DNA of 64,000 nucleotides, from contig CBDIIA010000003.1 in assembly GCA_965279475.1 (NCBI GenBank), forward strand, positions 2,294,001 through 2,358,000. Reading direction: 5' to 3'. Under the pieces are notes generated by a model that was not told the origin of the DNA, searched no databases, and saw only the letters and a list, made by a program, of their open reading frames with translations. The position numbers and the translations under genes are program-made. This document shows positions 17,619 to 26,514 of the stretch, in pieces; position 1 is the first letter of the stretch, and each line of letters opens with the position of its first letter. The stretch comes from Pseudorhodoferax sp965279475. GTDB taxonomy: Bacteria > Pseudomonadota > Gammaproteobacteria > Burkholderiales > Burkholderiaceae_C.

Positions 17619-18632
17619 ATGACGACACGACCGATCCTGATCGTCGACGACGAGCCAACCAATCTGGCGACGATGCGGCAGATCCTGGCATCCGACTACC
17701 CGCTGGTGTTCGCCCGCAGCGGCGTCGAAGCGCTCGGAGCTGCAGCCAAGCACCATCCCGCCTTGATCCTGCTCGACATCCGCATGCCCGACATCGACGG
17801 GTATGCGCTGTGCCGCCAGCTCAAGGCCAATACCGCGACACGCGACACGCCAGTGATCTTCGTCACGGCACTGGCCGACGTGGGCGACGAGGCCGCCGGG
17901 TTTGCCGCCGGCGGGGTCGACTACATCGTGAAGCCGGTGTCGCCGATGATCGTGCGGGCCCGTGTGCGCACGCACCTGTCGCTGGTGCGGGCGACCGCGC
18001 TCGAACACAGCTACCGCACGGCGATCTACATGCTGGGCGAAGCCGGCCACTACAACGACAACGACACCGGCGTGCACATCTGGCGCATGGCCGCCTATGC
18101 GCGGGCGCTGGCCGAAGCCTGCGGCTGGGATGCGGAGCGTGCCGCGATGCTGGAGCTGGCCGCGCCGATGCACGACACCGGCAAGATCGGCATCCCGCAG
18201 ACCATCCTGTGCAAACCCGGCCCGCTCGACCCGAAGGAATGGGAGGTGATGCGCACCCACCCGAAGATCGGCCACGACATCCTGGGCAAGAGTTCGGCGC
18301 CGGTGTTCCAGCTGGCGGCCGAGATCGCGCTGCACCACCACGAACGCTGGGACGGCTCGGGTTACCCGGACGGGCAGAAAGGCAAAGCGATTCCCGAGTC
18401 GGCGCGCATCGTCGCCATCGCCGATGTGTTCGATGCACTCAGCGTGCGGCGTTCGTACAAGGAACCCTGGCCAGTGGACCGCATCCTGGCGAACCTGCGG
18501 GAAGGCGCCGGCGCGCATTTCGATCCCGACCTGGTGGCGCTGTTCCACAGCATCATGCCGCAGATCCTGCAGATCAAGCAGGACTGGGACCTGCGCGAAT
18601 CCGAAGAGCTGCAGAAGCGCCTGAAGCCCTGA
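17619..18632 (+). CDS. Response regulator with HD-GYP domain (c-di-GMP phosphodiesterase, RpfG-like)
   Basis: 337 residues from an ATG preceded by GGAG (17608-17611). Receiver domain 1-120 with phospho-acceptor D53 (LLDIRMPDIDG) and conserved K105. HD-GYP domain about 135-330: H185-D186 in MHDTGKIGIP, then HHHERWDGSGYPDG with GYP at 248-250. This family linearises and hydrolyses cyclic di-GMP. It directly follows the hybrid kinase, so it is its probable phosphorylation partner. Its stop faces the flavoprotein gene on the other strand 37 bases away. Confidence 0.92.
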   Translation: MTTRPILIVDDEPTNLATMRQILASDYPLVFARSGVEALGAAAKHHPALILLDIRMPDIDGYALCRQLKANTATRDTPVIFVTALADVGDEAAGFAAGGVDYIVKPVSPMIVRARVRTHLSLVRATALEHSYRTAIYMLGEAGHYNDNDTGVHIWRMAAYARALAEACGWDAERAAMLELAAPMHDTGKIGIPQTILCKPGPLDPKEWEVMRTHPKIGHDILGKSSAPVFQLAAEIALHHHERWDGSGYPDGQKGKAIPESARIVAIADVFDALSVRRSYKEPWPVDRILANLREGAGAHFDPDLVALFHSIMPQILQIKQDWDLRESEELQKRLKP

Positions 18633-18669
18633 CAGCGCAGACCAGGCCGGCTGCGCCAGCTGGACCAGA

Positions 18670-19956
18670 TCAGGCGGGCGCGGCCAGCCAGTGGAGAACC
18701 CCCTGCGCCGCGGCCCGGCCGCTGGCCATGCAGGCCGTCAGCAGGTAGCCGCCGGTCGGCGCCTCCCAGTCCAGCATCTCGCCGGCGCAGAACACGCCAG
18801 GCAGCTGGCGCAGCATCAGCGAGGAGGCGTCGAGACCCTCAAAGGCCACACCACCCGCCGTGCTGATCACCTCGGCCACCGGCCGCGCCGCGGCCAGCCG
18901 CAACGGCAGCGCCTTGATGGCGCCGGCCAAAACCGCCGGCTGCTGCAGCGCTGCCGGCTCCAGCACCTCGTGCAGCAACGCCATCTTGATGCCGTCGAGC
19001 CCGAGCCGGCTCTTCAGGTGGCTCGATAGCGAGCGAGCGCCGCGCGGGTGCGTGACCGCGGCCAGCACCTGTTCTGGCGAGCGGTCGGGCAGCAGATCGA
19101 CCTGCAAGGCCGCGTGCCCGTCCCGCGCGATCGCATCGCGCAGCCAGGCCGATGCCGCATAGACCAGGCTGCCTTCGATGCCGCCGGCGGTGGCGACGAA
19201 TTCGCCCTTGCGCTGCAGCCGGCCTCCCTGCCCATCGGCCCACGACAGGCCGACCGACTTGAACGGCTGGCCGGCGAAGCGGCTCGCAAAGTACGGGCTC
19301 CAGCCCGTGGCGATGCCCTCTTCGCCAGGCACCGGGCGCACACGGGCCACGTCGAAGCCGCAGTTGGCCGGCCGCAGCGGGGCGACCGGCACACCGCGGG
19401 CGGCCAGCAGCGGCGCCCACGCGCCGTCGGAGCCCAGCCGCGGCCAGCTGGCGCCACCCAGGGCCAGCACGGTGGCATCGGCCCGCACCTCGACCCGGCC
19501 CTGCGCGGTGTCGAAACACTGCAGCGCCGGATCGTCGGCATGCGGGCCGACCCAGCGGTGCCGCATGTGCAGCCGCACGCCAGACGCGCGCAGGCGGTGC
19601 AGCCAGGCGCGCAGCAACGGCGCTGCCTTCATCTCCTGCGGAAACACACGGCCGGAACTGCCGACGAAGGTGGCGATGCCCAGCGCAGCGGCCCAGTCGC
19701 GCAAGCCCTGCGCATCGAGCACGGCGAGCCATGCGGCCACCTGCGTGCGCCGCTCGCCGTAGCGCGCGACGAACGCGGCCGGCGCCTCCGAGTGCGTCAG
19801 GTTGAGGCCGCCCTTGCCCGCCAGCAAGAACTTGCGGCCGACCGACGGCATCGCGTCGTACAGGTCCACGGTGCAACCGGCCTGCGCCAGCACCTCGGCC
19901 GCCATCAGGCCGGCCGGCCCGCCACCGACGACGCAGATGTTCTTTCCCAAACTCAT
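18670..19956 (-). CDS. NAD(P)/FAD-dependent flavoprotein, HI0933/YhiN family (TIGR03862-like)
   Basis: 428 residues. The N-terminal Rossmann motif VVGGGPAGLMAAEVLAQAG binds FAD, followed by the family signature GRKFLLAGKGGLNLTHSE; the C-terminus has the second FAD contact (AGEMLDWEAPTGGYLLTACMA, shown here in part). The family is widespread and its substrate is not established. The start ATG at 19954-19956 overlaps the addA stop by four bases, so it is probably co-translated with the recombination helicase-nuclease, which is an unusual pairing. Confidence 0.82.
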   Translation of the reverse strand: MSLGKNICVVGGGPAGLMAAEVLAQAGCTVDLYDAMPSVGRKFLLAGKGGLNLTHSEAPAAFVARYGERRTQVAAWLAVLDAQGLRDWAAALGIATFVGSSGRVFPQEMKAAPLLRAWLHRLRASGVRLHMRHRWVGPHADDPALQCFDTAQGRVEVRADATVLALGGASWPRLGSDGAWAPLLAARGVPVAPLRPANCGFDVARVRPVPGEEGIATGWSPYFASRFAGQPFKSVGLSWADGQGGRLQRKGEFVATAGGIEGSLVYAASAWLRDAIARDGHAALQVDLLPDRSPEQVLAAVTHPRGARSLSSHLKSRLGLDGIKMALLHEVLEPAALQQPAVLAGAIKALPLRLAAARPVAEVISTAGGVAFEGLDASSLMLRQLPGVFCAGEMLDWEAPTGGYLLTACMASGRAAAQGVLHWLAAPA

Positions 19957-22900
19957 GTCAGATTCACCAGTTCTCCTTGTCCCGACAGGAACGCCGCATG
20001 GACCGTGGCACCGGGGCTGGCGGCTTCGACCGCGGCGACGTAGCGGCGCAATTGCGCCAGCAGCGTTGCATCCCGTTCCGGGCGCGCGGCGGACTTGTAG
20101 TCGAACACCCACCACGCGCCGGTGTCGCGGCGCCGCACCAGGCGGTCGATGCGCAGCGCCTCGCCCGCATGCACCAGGCCGACCTCGTTGCCCTGCCAGT
20201 CGACCACGGCATCGTCCCAGGCCCAGGCGCCCTGCCCTGCGCGGATGCGTTCGGCGAGCTGCGCCGCACTGCGCACCTGCGCCAGGTCGAGGCCGAACTC
20301 GCGCGCCGCAGCCCGCAGCTGCAACCCCGGCACCGGCTCACCGGGCACGGCCCATTCGAGCAGGCGGTGCATCGCCTGGCCGAACGCGGCCGCACGGGCA
20401 TCCTGCGTGCGGTCGGACGGCATGGTGCCGCTGGAGCCGGGCGCCCCGGTCGACCGCGGCAGCGGTGCATCGCCCAGCTGGTGCATGGCGAAACTGTCCG
20501 CCACGGCCGCGGCGATCGCCTGCGGCTGTGGCGCGGCCACCGGCGTGCACCCGGCTTCGAGCCGCCGCCACCAGCTGTCGTCGCTCGCGTGCGCGGGCTC
20601 CACCGACGACAGTACCAGCCGTTCGCGGGCGCGCGTGGTGGCCACGTAGAGCCCATTCAGTTCTTCGCGGCGCCGGGCACGCAGCTCTTCGTCCAGCAGG
20701 GGCGTGGCGCAGGCGGGCGGTGTTTTCTCGCTGGCCATGAACACGAACCGTGTGGGCCGGCGGTCGCTGCCCTTCCACTCGACCAGCACCCCCATGGTCT
20801 GCGCGCGCGGCGGCGGACCATCGCAGTCGAGCAGCAGCACGTTGTCGGCCTCCAGACCCTTGGCGCCGTGCACCGTCAGCAATTGCACGGCATCGGGTGC
20901 GGCCACGGCCGGCGCCCGGACCCCGCCCGCGCGCAGGCTGCGCACCAGGCCATAGGGCGTCGCGAAGCGTGCGCCGTCGATCTCGAGCGACGCGGCCAGC
21001 AGGCCGCGCAGATTGGCCAGCACGGCGGAACGCAAGGCCGGTGGCGCAGCGGCGCCGAACCGGGCCAGCACATCACCGTCGTGGAAGATCGCGTCCAGCG
21101 CATCGTGCGGCGGCAAGGCCGCGAGCCAGGCCTGCCAGCGTTCCAGCACGGCGGCCAGCGGCGCGAGCGTCGGCGGCAGATCGGATGCCTCGCGCAGCAG
21201 CGCCAGCCAGGGCGTTCCGGGCCGGGCGCGCTGGCGCAGCGCCAGCTGCACCAGCGCGGCATCGTCGATGTCGAACAGCGGCGACTTCAGCGCCCGCGCC
21301 AGCGACAGGTCGTGCGCCGGCGACACCAGCGCGTCGACCAGCGCCACCACGTCCTGCACCTCGGGCGCGTCGTGCAGCTCGTTCTTCTCGGGTTGCTGGG
21401 TCGGGATGTGGCGCTGGCGCAGGGCGTCCTGCATCGCCGCCAGGCGGCTGCGGCGGCGCGCGAGCACCATGATCTGCGAGGGCAGCGCGCCCGCGGCGAT
21501 GCGCCCGGCCACCCAGCGCGCGGCCTGTTCGCACTCGGTCTGCACCAGGCGTTCCTCGGGCAGCACACGGGGGGTGATCAGGCTGTCGCGCCAAGCCGGC
21601 GCATCGCCAGGCGAGGCGTCGGCCGCTGCCGCGTCCGCCCGGTCCCGCGGGATCACCGGCAGCTTCAGCACCTCGCCGGCATCGCGGCGTTCGGTCGTGT
21701 GGGCGCGGTAGCCGTCGAACGCACCGGCGTCCTGCGCCGCCTGCATCGCACCGTTGACCAGGCCGATCACCGCGACCGTGTTGCGGTGCGTGTGGTCGCA
21801 GTGCAGCAGGTCGCCGCCGAGCGCGTCGACGACGAACTGCTTGGCCGCGATGAACACCTGCGGCTCGGCCCGACGGAAGCGGTAGATGCTCTGCTTGGGG
21901 TCGCCGACGATGAAGACGCGCGGCGCCCGCCCGCCGGCGCCGCTGTAGGCACTGAGCCAGGCATGCAGCGCCTGCCACTGCAAGGGGTTGGTGTCCTGGA
22001 ACTCGTCGATCAGCACATGGGCGATGCGCGCGTCGAGCCGCTCCTGCACCCAGCCCGACAGGGCCGACTCGCCCAGCAGCTGCTGGGCCGCCAGCTCGAC
22101 ATCGTTCATGTCGATCCAGCCGTGCGTGCGCTTGACCTGCGCGAACACGCCCACCAGCACCCGCGTGAGCCGGGTCATGCGCTGCTGGTACAGCCAGGCG
22201 CTGTGCTGGGCCTGGGCGGCGCATAACGACTGCAGCTCGGCCTCGGCCTCCTGCGCAGCGGCGAACTTCTGCAAGTTCTTCTGCAGACGGTCTTCGGTCG
22301 ACACGAACAAGGCCTTGCGCAGGCCGGCCAGCGCCGCTGTCAGAGCCTGCGGCGTGGCCGGTGCGTCGATGCCGAAGATGTCGACGATCGCATCGCCGGC
22401 CTTCTGCGGTGTCTTGTTGCTCTCGCGGCCCAGGGCCGCTGCGCGGTCGAGCCAGCGCCGGCGCACGGTTTCGCCGCGCAGCGCATCGACCGGATCGTCG
22501 AACGCCGCGAGCGAAGGATGCAGCGTGGCGAAGGTCTGCACGGCCGACTCGGGCGTTGCCAGCGAGAACTCGACGCGGCGCGTCAGTGCCTCGCCCAGGG
22601 CCTTGGCGGTCTGCGAACGCCCGTGGGTCGCGACCAGCGCGCGGTAGTCGGCCAGCGCCTGCGCATCGTCGGCCAGCGCCTCGAAAAAGGGGCGCCAGGT
22701 ACGGGCGCGGGCCTCGGCATCGTCTTCGAGCAGCTCGTAGTTGGCGGGCAATTGCAGATCGCGCAGCACGGCCAGCGGCGCATTGCGCAGCAGCCCCGCG
22801 AACCAGGCGTGGAAGGTGCGGAACTGCACCGGCCGGCCGCCGTCGAGCAGACGCCGGTACAGGCCCTGCAACCGGGGCGCTGCTGCCGCGGCGGCAGCGG

Positions 22901-23219
22901 CATCGATGCCGCGCATCGTCAGCTCGTCGACCAGCTGCGCCGCCGGCAGTGTCGCGAAGCGCGCCAGCCATTGGTCGAGCCGCTCGCGCATCTCGCCCGC
23001 AGCCTTCTTGGTGAAGGTGATCGCCAGGATCTGGTGGGGCTCGCAGGCATCGTCGCCCTGCGCGAGCAAGGCCCGCACGATGCGCGAGACCAGCATCCAG
23101 GTCTTGCCGGCGCCGGCGCAGGCCTCGACCGCCACCGAACGGCGCGGATCGCAGGCAATGGTGTAGAAGGCCGCGCGTGTGACGTGGCGGCCGTTGTGGT
23201 CGTAGGCGGCTTCGGTCAT
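19953..23219 (-). CDS. addA: Double-strand break repair helicase-nuclease AddA
   Basis: 1088 residues. UvrD/SF1 helicase with Walker A ACAGAGKT (K39), motif II LIDEFQDTNPLQW, motif III VGDPKQSIYRFRRAEP, motif V/VI TVHGAKGLEADNVLLLD and VATTRARERLVL. The C-terminal nuclease has LRIDRLVRRRDTG and WVFDYKS, the PD-(D/E)XK core. AddAB processes double-strand ends for RecA in place of RecBCD. The ATG at 23217-23219 overlaps the addB stop (ATGA). The frame is open for another 2.4 kb upstream, but that is addB in another frame. Length is close to the family norm. Confidence 0.88.
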   Translation of the reverse strand: MTEAAYDHNGRHVTRAAFYTIACDPRRSVAVEACAGAGKTWMLVSRIVRALLAQGDDACEPHQILAITFTKKAAGEMRERLDQWLARFATLPAAQLVDELTMRGIDAAAAAAAAPRLQGLYRRLLDGGRPVQFRTFHAWFAGLLRNAPLAVLRDLQLPANYELLEDDAEARARTWRPFFEALADDAQALADYRALVATHGRSQTAKALGEALTRRVEFSLATPESAVQTFATLHPSLAAFDDPVDALRGETVRRRWLDRAAALGRESNKTPQKAGDAIVDIFGIDAPATPQALTAALAGLRKALFVSTEDRLQKNLQKFAAAQEAEAELQSLCAAQAQHSAWLYQQRMTRLTRVLVGVFAQVKRTHGWIDMNDVELAAQQLLGESALSGWVQERLDARIAHVLIDEFQDTNPLQWQALHAWLSAYSGAGGRAPRVFIVGDPKQSIYRFRRAEPQVFIAAKQFVVDALGGDLLHCDHTHRNTVAVIGLVNGAMQAAQDAGAFDGYRAHTTERRDAGEVLKLPVIPRDRADAAAADASPGDAPAWRDSLITPRVLPEERLVQTECEQAARWVAGRIAAGALPSQIMVLARRRSRLAAMQDALRQRHIPTQQPEKNELHDAPEVQDVVALVDALVSPAHDLSLARALKSPLFDIDDAALVQLALRQRARPGTPWLALLREASDLPPTLAPLAAVLERWQAWLAALPPHDALDAIFHDGDVLARFGAAAPPALRSAVLANLRGLLAASLEIDGARFATPYGLVRSLRAGGVRAPAVAAPDAVQLLTVHGAKGLEADNVLLLDCDGPPPRAQTMGVLVEWKGSDRRPTRFVFMASEKTPPACATPLLDEELRARRREELNGLYVATTRARERLVLSSVEPAHASDDSWWRRLEAGCTPVAAPQPQAIAAAVADSFAMHQLGDAPLPRSTGAPGSSGTMPSDRTQDARAAAFGQAMHRLLEWAVPGEPVPGLQLRAAAREFGLDLAQVRSAAQLAERIRAGQGAWAWDDAVVDWQGNEVGLVHAGEALRIDRLVRRRDTGAWWVFDYKSAARPERDATLLAQLRRYVAAVEAASPGATVHAAFLSGQGELVNLT

Positions 23220-25855
23220 CGGGGCACCTCCTCGGGCAACGATGCCGGAGACTGCGGCGCGTCGGCCCAGAAGTCCTTGCGGCACAGGCCGCGGGCGGCG
23301 CAGTGTTCGCAGACCAGGCCTTCGCCGAGCGGCGGCAGCGCGGCGCCCTGGCCGATGCGCCGGAAGTCGTCGAGCAGGCCCTGCACCAGCGCATCGCGCG
23401 CGTCGACCACTTCGGTCTGCTCGATGGTGCGCGTGCCCGAAGCCCGTTCGCCGACGTTGACGTAGGCGGCACGCAACCTGTCTTCGGCCAGCAAGGCAGC
23501 ATAGAACGCCAGCTGCGTGTCCTCGGTCGGGTCCTTGACCCGCTCGCGCGTGGTGGTGGCGGACTCGGTCTTGTAGTCGATGACGTAGGGCTGGCCATCG
23601 GCCGTGCGGTCGATGCGGTCGAGCCGGCCGATCAGCGTCAACGGCCCCAGCGGCTGCTCCATCCACGGTTCGGCATCGACGAACACGGTGCCCTCGCCCT
23701 CGTGCCCGGTCAACCAGTCGAGGTAGCCGTCGCGCACGGCCGGCCAGGCCGCGGCGAACGGCAGGAACTCGGCCTGCGCCAGACCGAACTCCTGCGTGGC
23801 CAGCGCTTCGGCGTGCGCCATCATCGCCAGCCGCTCCTGGGCATCGACCGTGGGCCGGGCCTGCAGGGCCTGGTGGAAGTGGCCGAGTACGGCGTGCAGC
23901 CAATTGCCGAAGTCGCGTTTGTCGATCTCGGCGTCGAGTTCGTCGGCGCTGCGCAAGCCCAGTTGCCGCAACGCGAAGAACCGGTACGGGCAGCGCCGCA
24001 GGTCCTCGTACATGCTGGTGGAGACACGCAGCAACGGCAGCGCGGCACCGCTGGGCGCGGGCCGCTGCGTGGGTTGCAGCGGCACGGTGCGTTGCGGCCG
24101 CGGATCGGTGGACGGCGCGGCGCTGCCGTCGAGCAGCAGCGCCTGCACCAGCGGGCTGGGCTGCACCGGTTCGCCGCCCGCGTCGGCATGGCGCCACAGC
24201 AGCTCGCAGGCCGGATTGCACAAGGCGGTGGCCCATGCCGCGCGCTGCGCCGCTTCGATGTCGGCACGCGATGGCAGGCCGAGTTGCAGGCGCTGCGCCG
24301 CGGTCCAGTTGCCGGCCGGCTCGGGCGCGGCCGGCAGGCGCCGCTCGTCGCAGCCCGGCACGACCACCGCCGCGAAACTGCGGCCCAGCAACTGGTGCAG
24401 CGGCAACACGTTGACCTGGGCCTGCTGCCGGCCCAGCGTCGGGACGAAGCTGCCCGCCTCCAGCACGTCGCGGACCCAGCCTGTGAAGTCGGCCAGGGTC
24501 TGGCGCAGCGGACGGGTTTCGCCGGCGACGCCCTGGCCGTCGTCCTGGGCATCGTCGAGCCACAGCGCGGTGACGACGTTGGCGCCGGCCGCATCGTCGA
24601 CCAGTGGTTGCCACTGGCCGGCGCTCTCCAGCAGGCCACGCAGCGCGTGCAACCAGTCGCCGATCGGGCGGGCCCGTGCCAGCGGCGAACGCTGCGCCTC
24701 GATCGACAGCGTGAAGCCCTGCAATGCTGCATCGTCCGGCGCCTCGCTGCGCGCGACGAAGGCACACCAGCCGGCCCAGTCGCGCAGTCCCTCGCGCCGC
24801 AACCGCGCTTCGAGCGCCGGCACCAGGGCCGGGTCGTCTTGGCCGGCGTGACCGGCGTTCTTCAGCCAGTCGAGGACCTGGTCGCTCGACGCATCGTGCG
24901 CGCAGGCGCGCAGTGCGCTCATCAGCGATGCGGCGGCACGCGTGGTCGACAGCTTCCAGCCGGTCTCGTCGTGCAGTGCCACGCCGTGCGCGGCCAGCTG
25001 TGCGCCGATACGGCGGGTCAGCGCGCGGTCGGTCGCGACCAGCGCCACCGGTTCGCGCTGCGCACGCAGATGGCGCAGCACGCAGGCGGCGGCCAGCTCG
25101 GCTTCGTCTTCGGGGTCGCTTGCCTGGTGCAGCGCCGCCACGTGGCCGTGGGCCTGGTCCGGCGTCAGCGCCACACGGACGGCACGCGCGCCCCAGAGCC
25201 GCTCGAGCGTGCGTGTCAGCGGATCGGTCTGGTAGCCCTCGAGCACGACGAGGGCGTCGACACGCTGGCGCTCCACGTCGCGCAGCAGCACGTCGCTGGC
25301 ATAGGCCGAGGTCGACGCCCAGGCCAGTGCGACGCTGGTCAGCAGGTTCTCGACGCGGAACCATTCGGCACCGCCGCCGACGTCGGCCACGTCGCCCATG
25401 CGCTGCGCCCAGTCCCCGCGGGCGTCGGGCAGTTCGGCAGCGGCCAGCGGCGCCAGCTGCAGCGCCAGTTCGACCAGCCGGCCGGCCAGCGCGAGCGATT
25501 CGGCGCCGGCGCCGGCGCGCGCCAGCAGCGACTGCGCCGTGCACAGGTCGCGGGCCATGTCGAACGCGATGTCGTGGCCCGTCGGCACGAAGCCGCCTGC
25601 AGCACTGGCCCAGCTGCGGCTGGTGTCGAAGCGCGGTGTGAAGCCGGCCGCGGCGCTGCGCGTCCATGCGCTGCGCGCGACTTTCATCAGCTGCGCATAC
25701 GGCACCAGCACGACGGTGCGTGCCGCATGCCAGCCACGGTCTGCCAACAAGGCCGCGATGCGCGGTGCCACGCCGTGCTGCGGATGGTCCCAGAGTGCGT
25801 CCGCCAGGCCGACCGCAGGCCCGGTCGGCGACCCGCCTGCAAGGGTCTCAGCCAC
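23216..25855 (-). CDS. addB: Double-strand break repair nuclease subunit AddB, with iron-sulfur staple
   Basis: 879 residues from a GTG. The N-terminal two thirds is a degenerate helicase without a Walker A motif, as expected for AddB. The C-terminal nuclease has LTLIGRLDRIDRTADGQ and VIDYKTES. The four cysteines of the AddB 4Fe-4S staple are present: one in RRCPYRFF before the nuclease and three in CEHCAARGLC near the C-terminus (C-x2-C-x5-C). It is the first gene of a minus-strand addB-addA-flavoprotein unit, divergent from trxA. Alternative label: RecB-like nuclease of the PD-(D/E)XK family. Confidence 0.85.
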   Translation of the reverse strand: MAETLAGGSPTGPAVGLADALWDHPQHGVAPRIAALLADRGWHAARTVVLVPYAQLMKVARSAWTRSAAAGFTPRFDTSRSWASAAGGFVPTGHDIAFDMARDLCTAQSLLARAGAGAESLALAGRLVELALQLAPLAAAELPDARGDWAQRMGDVADVGGGAEWFRVENLLTSVALAWASTSAYASDVLLRDVERQRVDALVVLEGYQTDPLTRTLERLWGARAVRVALTPDQAHGHVAALHQASDPEDEAELAAACVLRHLRAQREPVALVATDRALTRRIGAQLAAHGVALHDETGWKLSTTRAAASLMSALRACAHDASSDQVLDWLKNAGHAGQDDPALVPALEARLRREGLRDWAGWCAFVARSEAPDDAALQGFTLSIEAQRSPLARARPIGDWLHALRGLLESAGQWQPLVDDAAGANVVTALWLDDAQDDGQGVAGETRPLRQTLADFTGWVRDVLEAGSFVPTLGRQQAQVNVLPLHQLLGRSFAAVVVPGCDERRLPAAPEPAGNWTAAQRLQLGLPSRADIEAAQRAAWATALCNPACELLWRHADAGGEPVQPSPLVQALLLDGSAAPSTDPRPQRTVPLQPTQRPAPSGAALPLLRVSTSMYEDLRRCPYRFFALRQLGLRSADELDAEIDKRDFGNWLHAVLGHFHQALQARPTVDAQERLAMMAHAEALATQEFGLAQAEFLPFAAAWPAVRDGYLDWLTGHEGEGTVFVDAEPWMEQPLGPLTLIGRLDRIDRTADGQPYVIDYKTESATTTRERVKDPTEDTQLAFYAALLAEDRLRAAYVNVGERASGTRTIEQTEVVDARDALVQGLLDDFRRIGQGAALPPLGEGLVCEHCAARGLCRKDFWADAPQSPASLPEEVPR

Positions 25856-25934
25856 GGGCGATCCCGCCGTTGTTCCATGTCATTTCACTATGGGCCCGAT
25901 AGGGTTTCGCAGGGCGATGCCAACACTTGGTTTC

Positions 25935-25943
25935 TGTCACAAT
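25935..25943 (+). promoter_or_regulatory. Extended -10 promoter candidate for trxA
   Basis: TG-T-CACAAT, 43 bases before the trxA ATG, with no good -35 element. The trxA ribosome-binding site AAGGA lies at 25976-25980. Confidence 0.4.
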
Positions 25944-25986
25944 GCCGCAACTTTAGTCGTACCGCCCCTTCATCCAAGGAACCCCT

Positions 25987-26319
25987 ATGGCAAACGAACT
26001 GATCAAGCATATTTCCGACGCAACCTTCGATGAAGACGTGTTGAAGTCCGGCACTCCGGTGCTGGTCGACTACTGGGCCGAATGGTGCGGTCCCTGCAAG
26101 ATGATCGCACCGATCCTCGACGAGGTGGCCACCGGCTACGAAGGCAAGCTGCAGATCGCGAAGATGAACGTTGACGAGAACCGCGACATCCCCGCGAAGT
26201 TCGGCATCCGCGGCATCCCGACGCTGATGATCTTCAAGGACGGCGAACTTGCCGCCACCAAGGTCGGCGCGATGAGCAAGGCGCAACTGACCGCCTTCAT
26301 CGACCAGCAGCTGGCCTGA
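25987..26319 (+). CDS. trxA: Thioredoxin 1
   Basis: 110 residues, standard size. Active site WCGPC (C34, C37), plus the conserved cis-Pro in RGIPTLMIFKDG. Reduces cytoplasmic disulfides, including those of PAPS reductase, which is encoded in this window at 57019. It has an AAGGA ribosome-binding site and its own upstream region divergent from addB. An 8-bp GC hairpin follows the stop (26333-26340 with 26355-26362). Confidence 0.97.
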   Translation: MANELIKHISDATFDEDVLKSGTPVLVDYWAEWCGPCKMIAPILDEVATGYEGKLQIAKMNVDENRDIPAKFGIRGIPTLMIFKDGELAATKVGAMSKAQLTAFIDQQLA

Positions 26320-26332
26320 AGCGCACCCGGAC

Positions 26333-26362
26333 GGCGCCGGGCCCGGTCCTCGCACCGGCGCC
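26333..26362 (+). other. GC-rich hairpin after trxA
   Basis: GGCGCCGG (26333-26340) pairs perfectly with CCGGCGCC (26355-26362) across a 14-base loop. No T-run follows, so it is more likely a 3' end stabiliser or Rho-linked end than an intrinsic terminator. Confidence 0.5.
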
Positions 26363-26382
26363 CCGGCTGCCCCGTCGAATCC

Positions 26383-26391
26383 TGTCATAAT
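26383..26391 (+). promoter_or_regulatory. Extended -10 promoter candidate for rho
   Basis: TG-T-CATAAT (5 of 6 to TATAAT plus the TG extension), 124 bases before the rho ATG. No convincing -35. Transcription would start near 26398, directly before the hairpin at 26404. Confidence 0.45.
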
Positions 26392-26403
26392 CCCCCCCAG
26401 TTC

Positions 26404-26436
26404 ACCGGAAGGCCAAGGCCGACCGGTTCGATTTTT
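26404..26436 (+). terminator. Terminator-like hairpin in the rho leader (attenuator candidate)
   Basis: ACCGG (26404-26408) pairs with CCGGT (26423-26427) and GGCC (26411-26414) with GGCC (26417-26420), followed by TCGATTTTT. It looks like an intrinsic terminator placed between the likely rho promoter and the rho start, or it could end trxA readthrough. Confidence 0.45.
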
Positions 26437-26514
26437 CGGCACACGAGGCAGTTCTCGCCTCTTCCGAACCTCCCCCTTTCTTTCGCACCACGAACTCCCT
26501 GACGGAGTCACTCC

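Noticed and set aside
14267..17662. A 1131-codon open frame opposite the hybrid kinase
   Set aside because: Antisense shadow caused by high GC; sequence has no domain and the kinase domains on the plus strand are unmistakable.
23220..25667. Upstream extension of the addA reading frame, making a 1904-residue protein
   Set aside because: The extension runs through addB in another frame, gives an Arg/Ala-rich sequence, and addA has a good ATG overlapping the addB stop.
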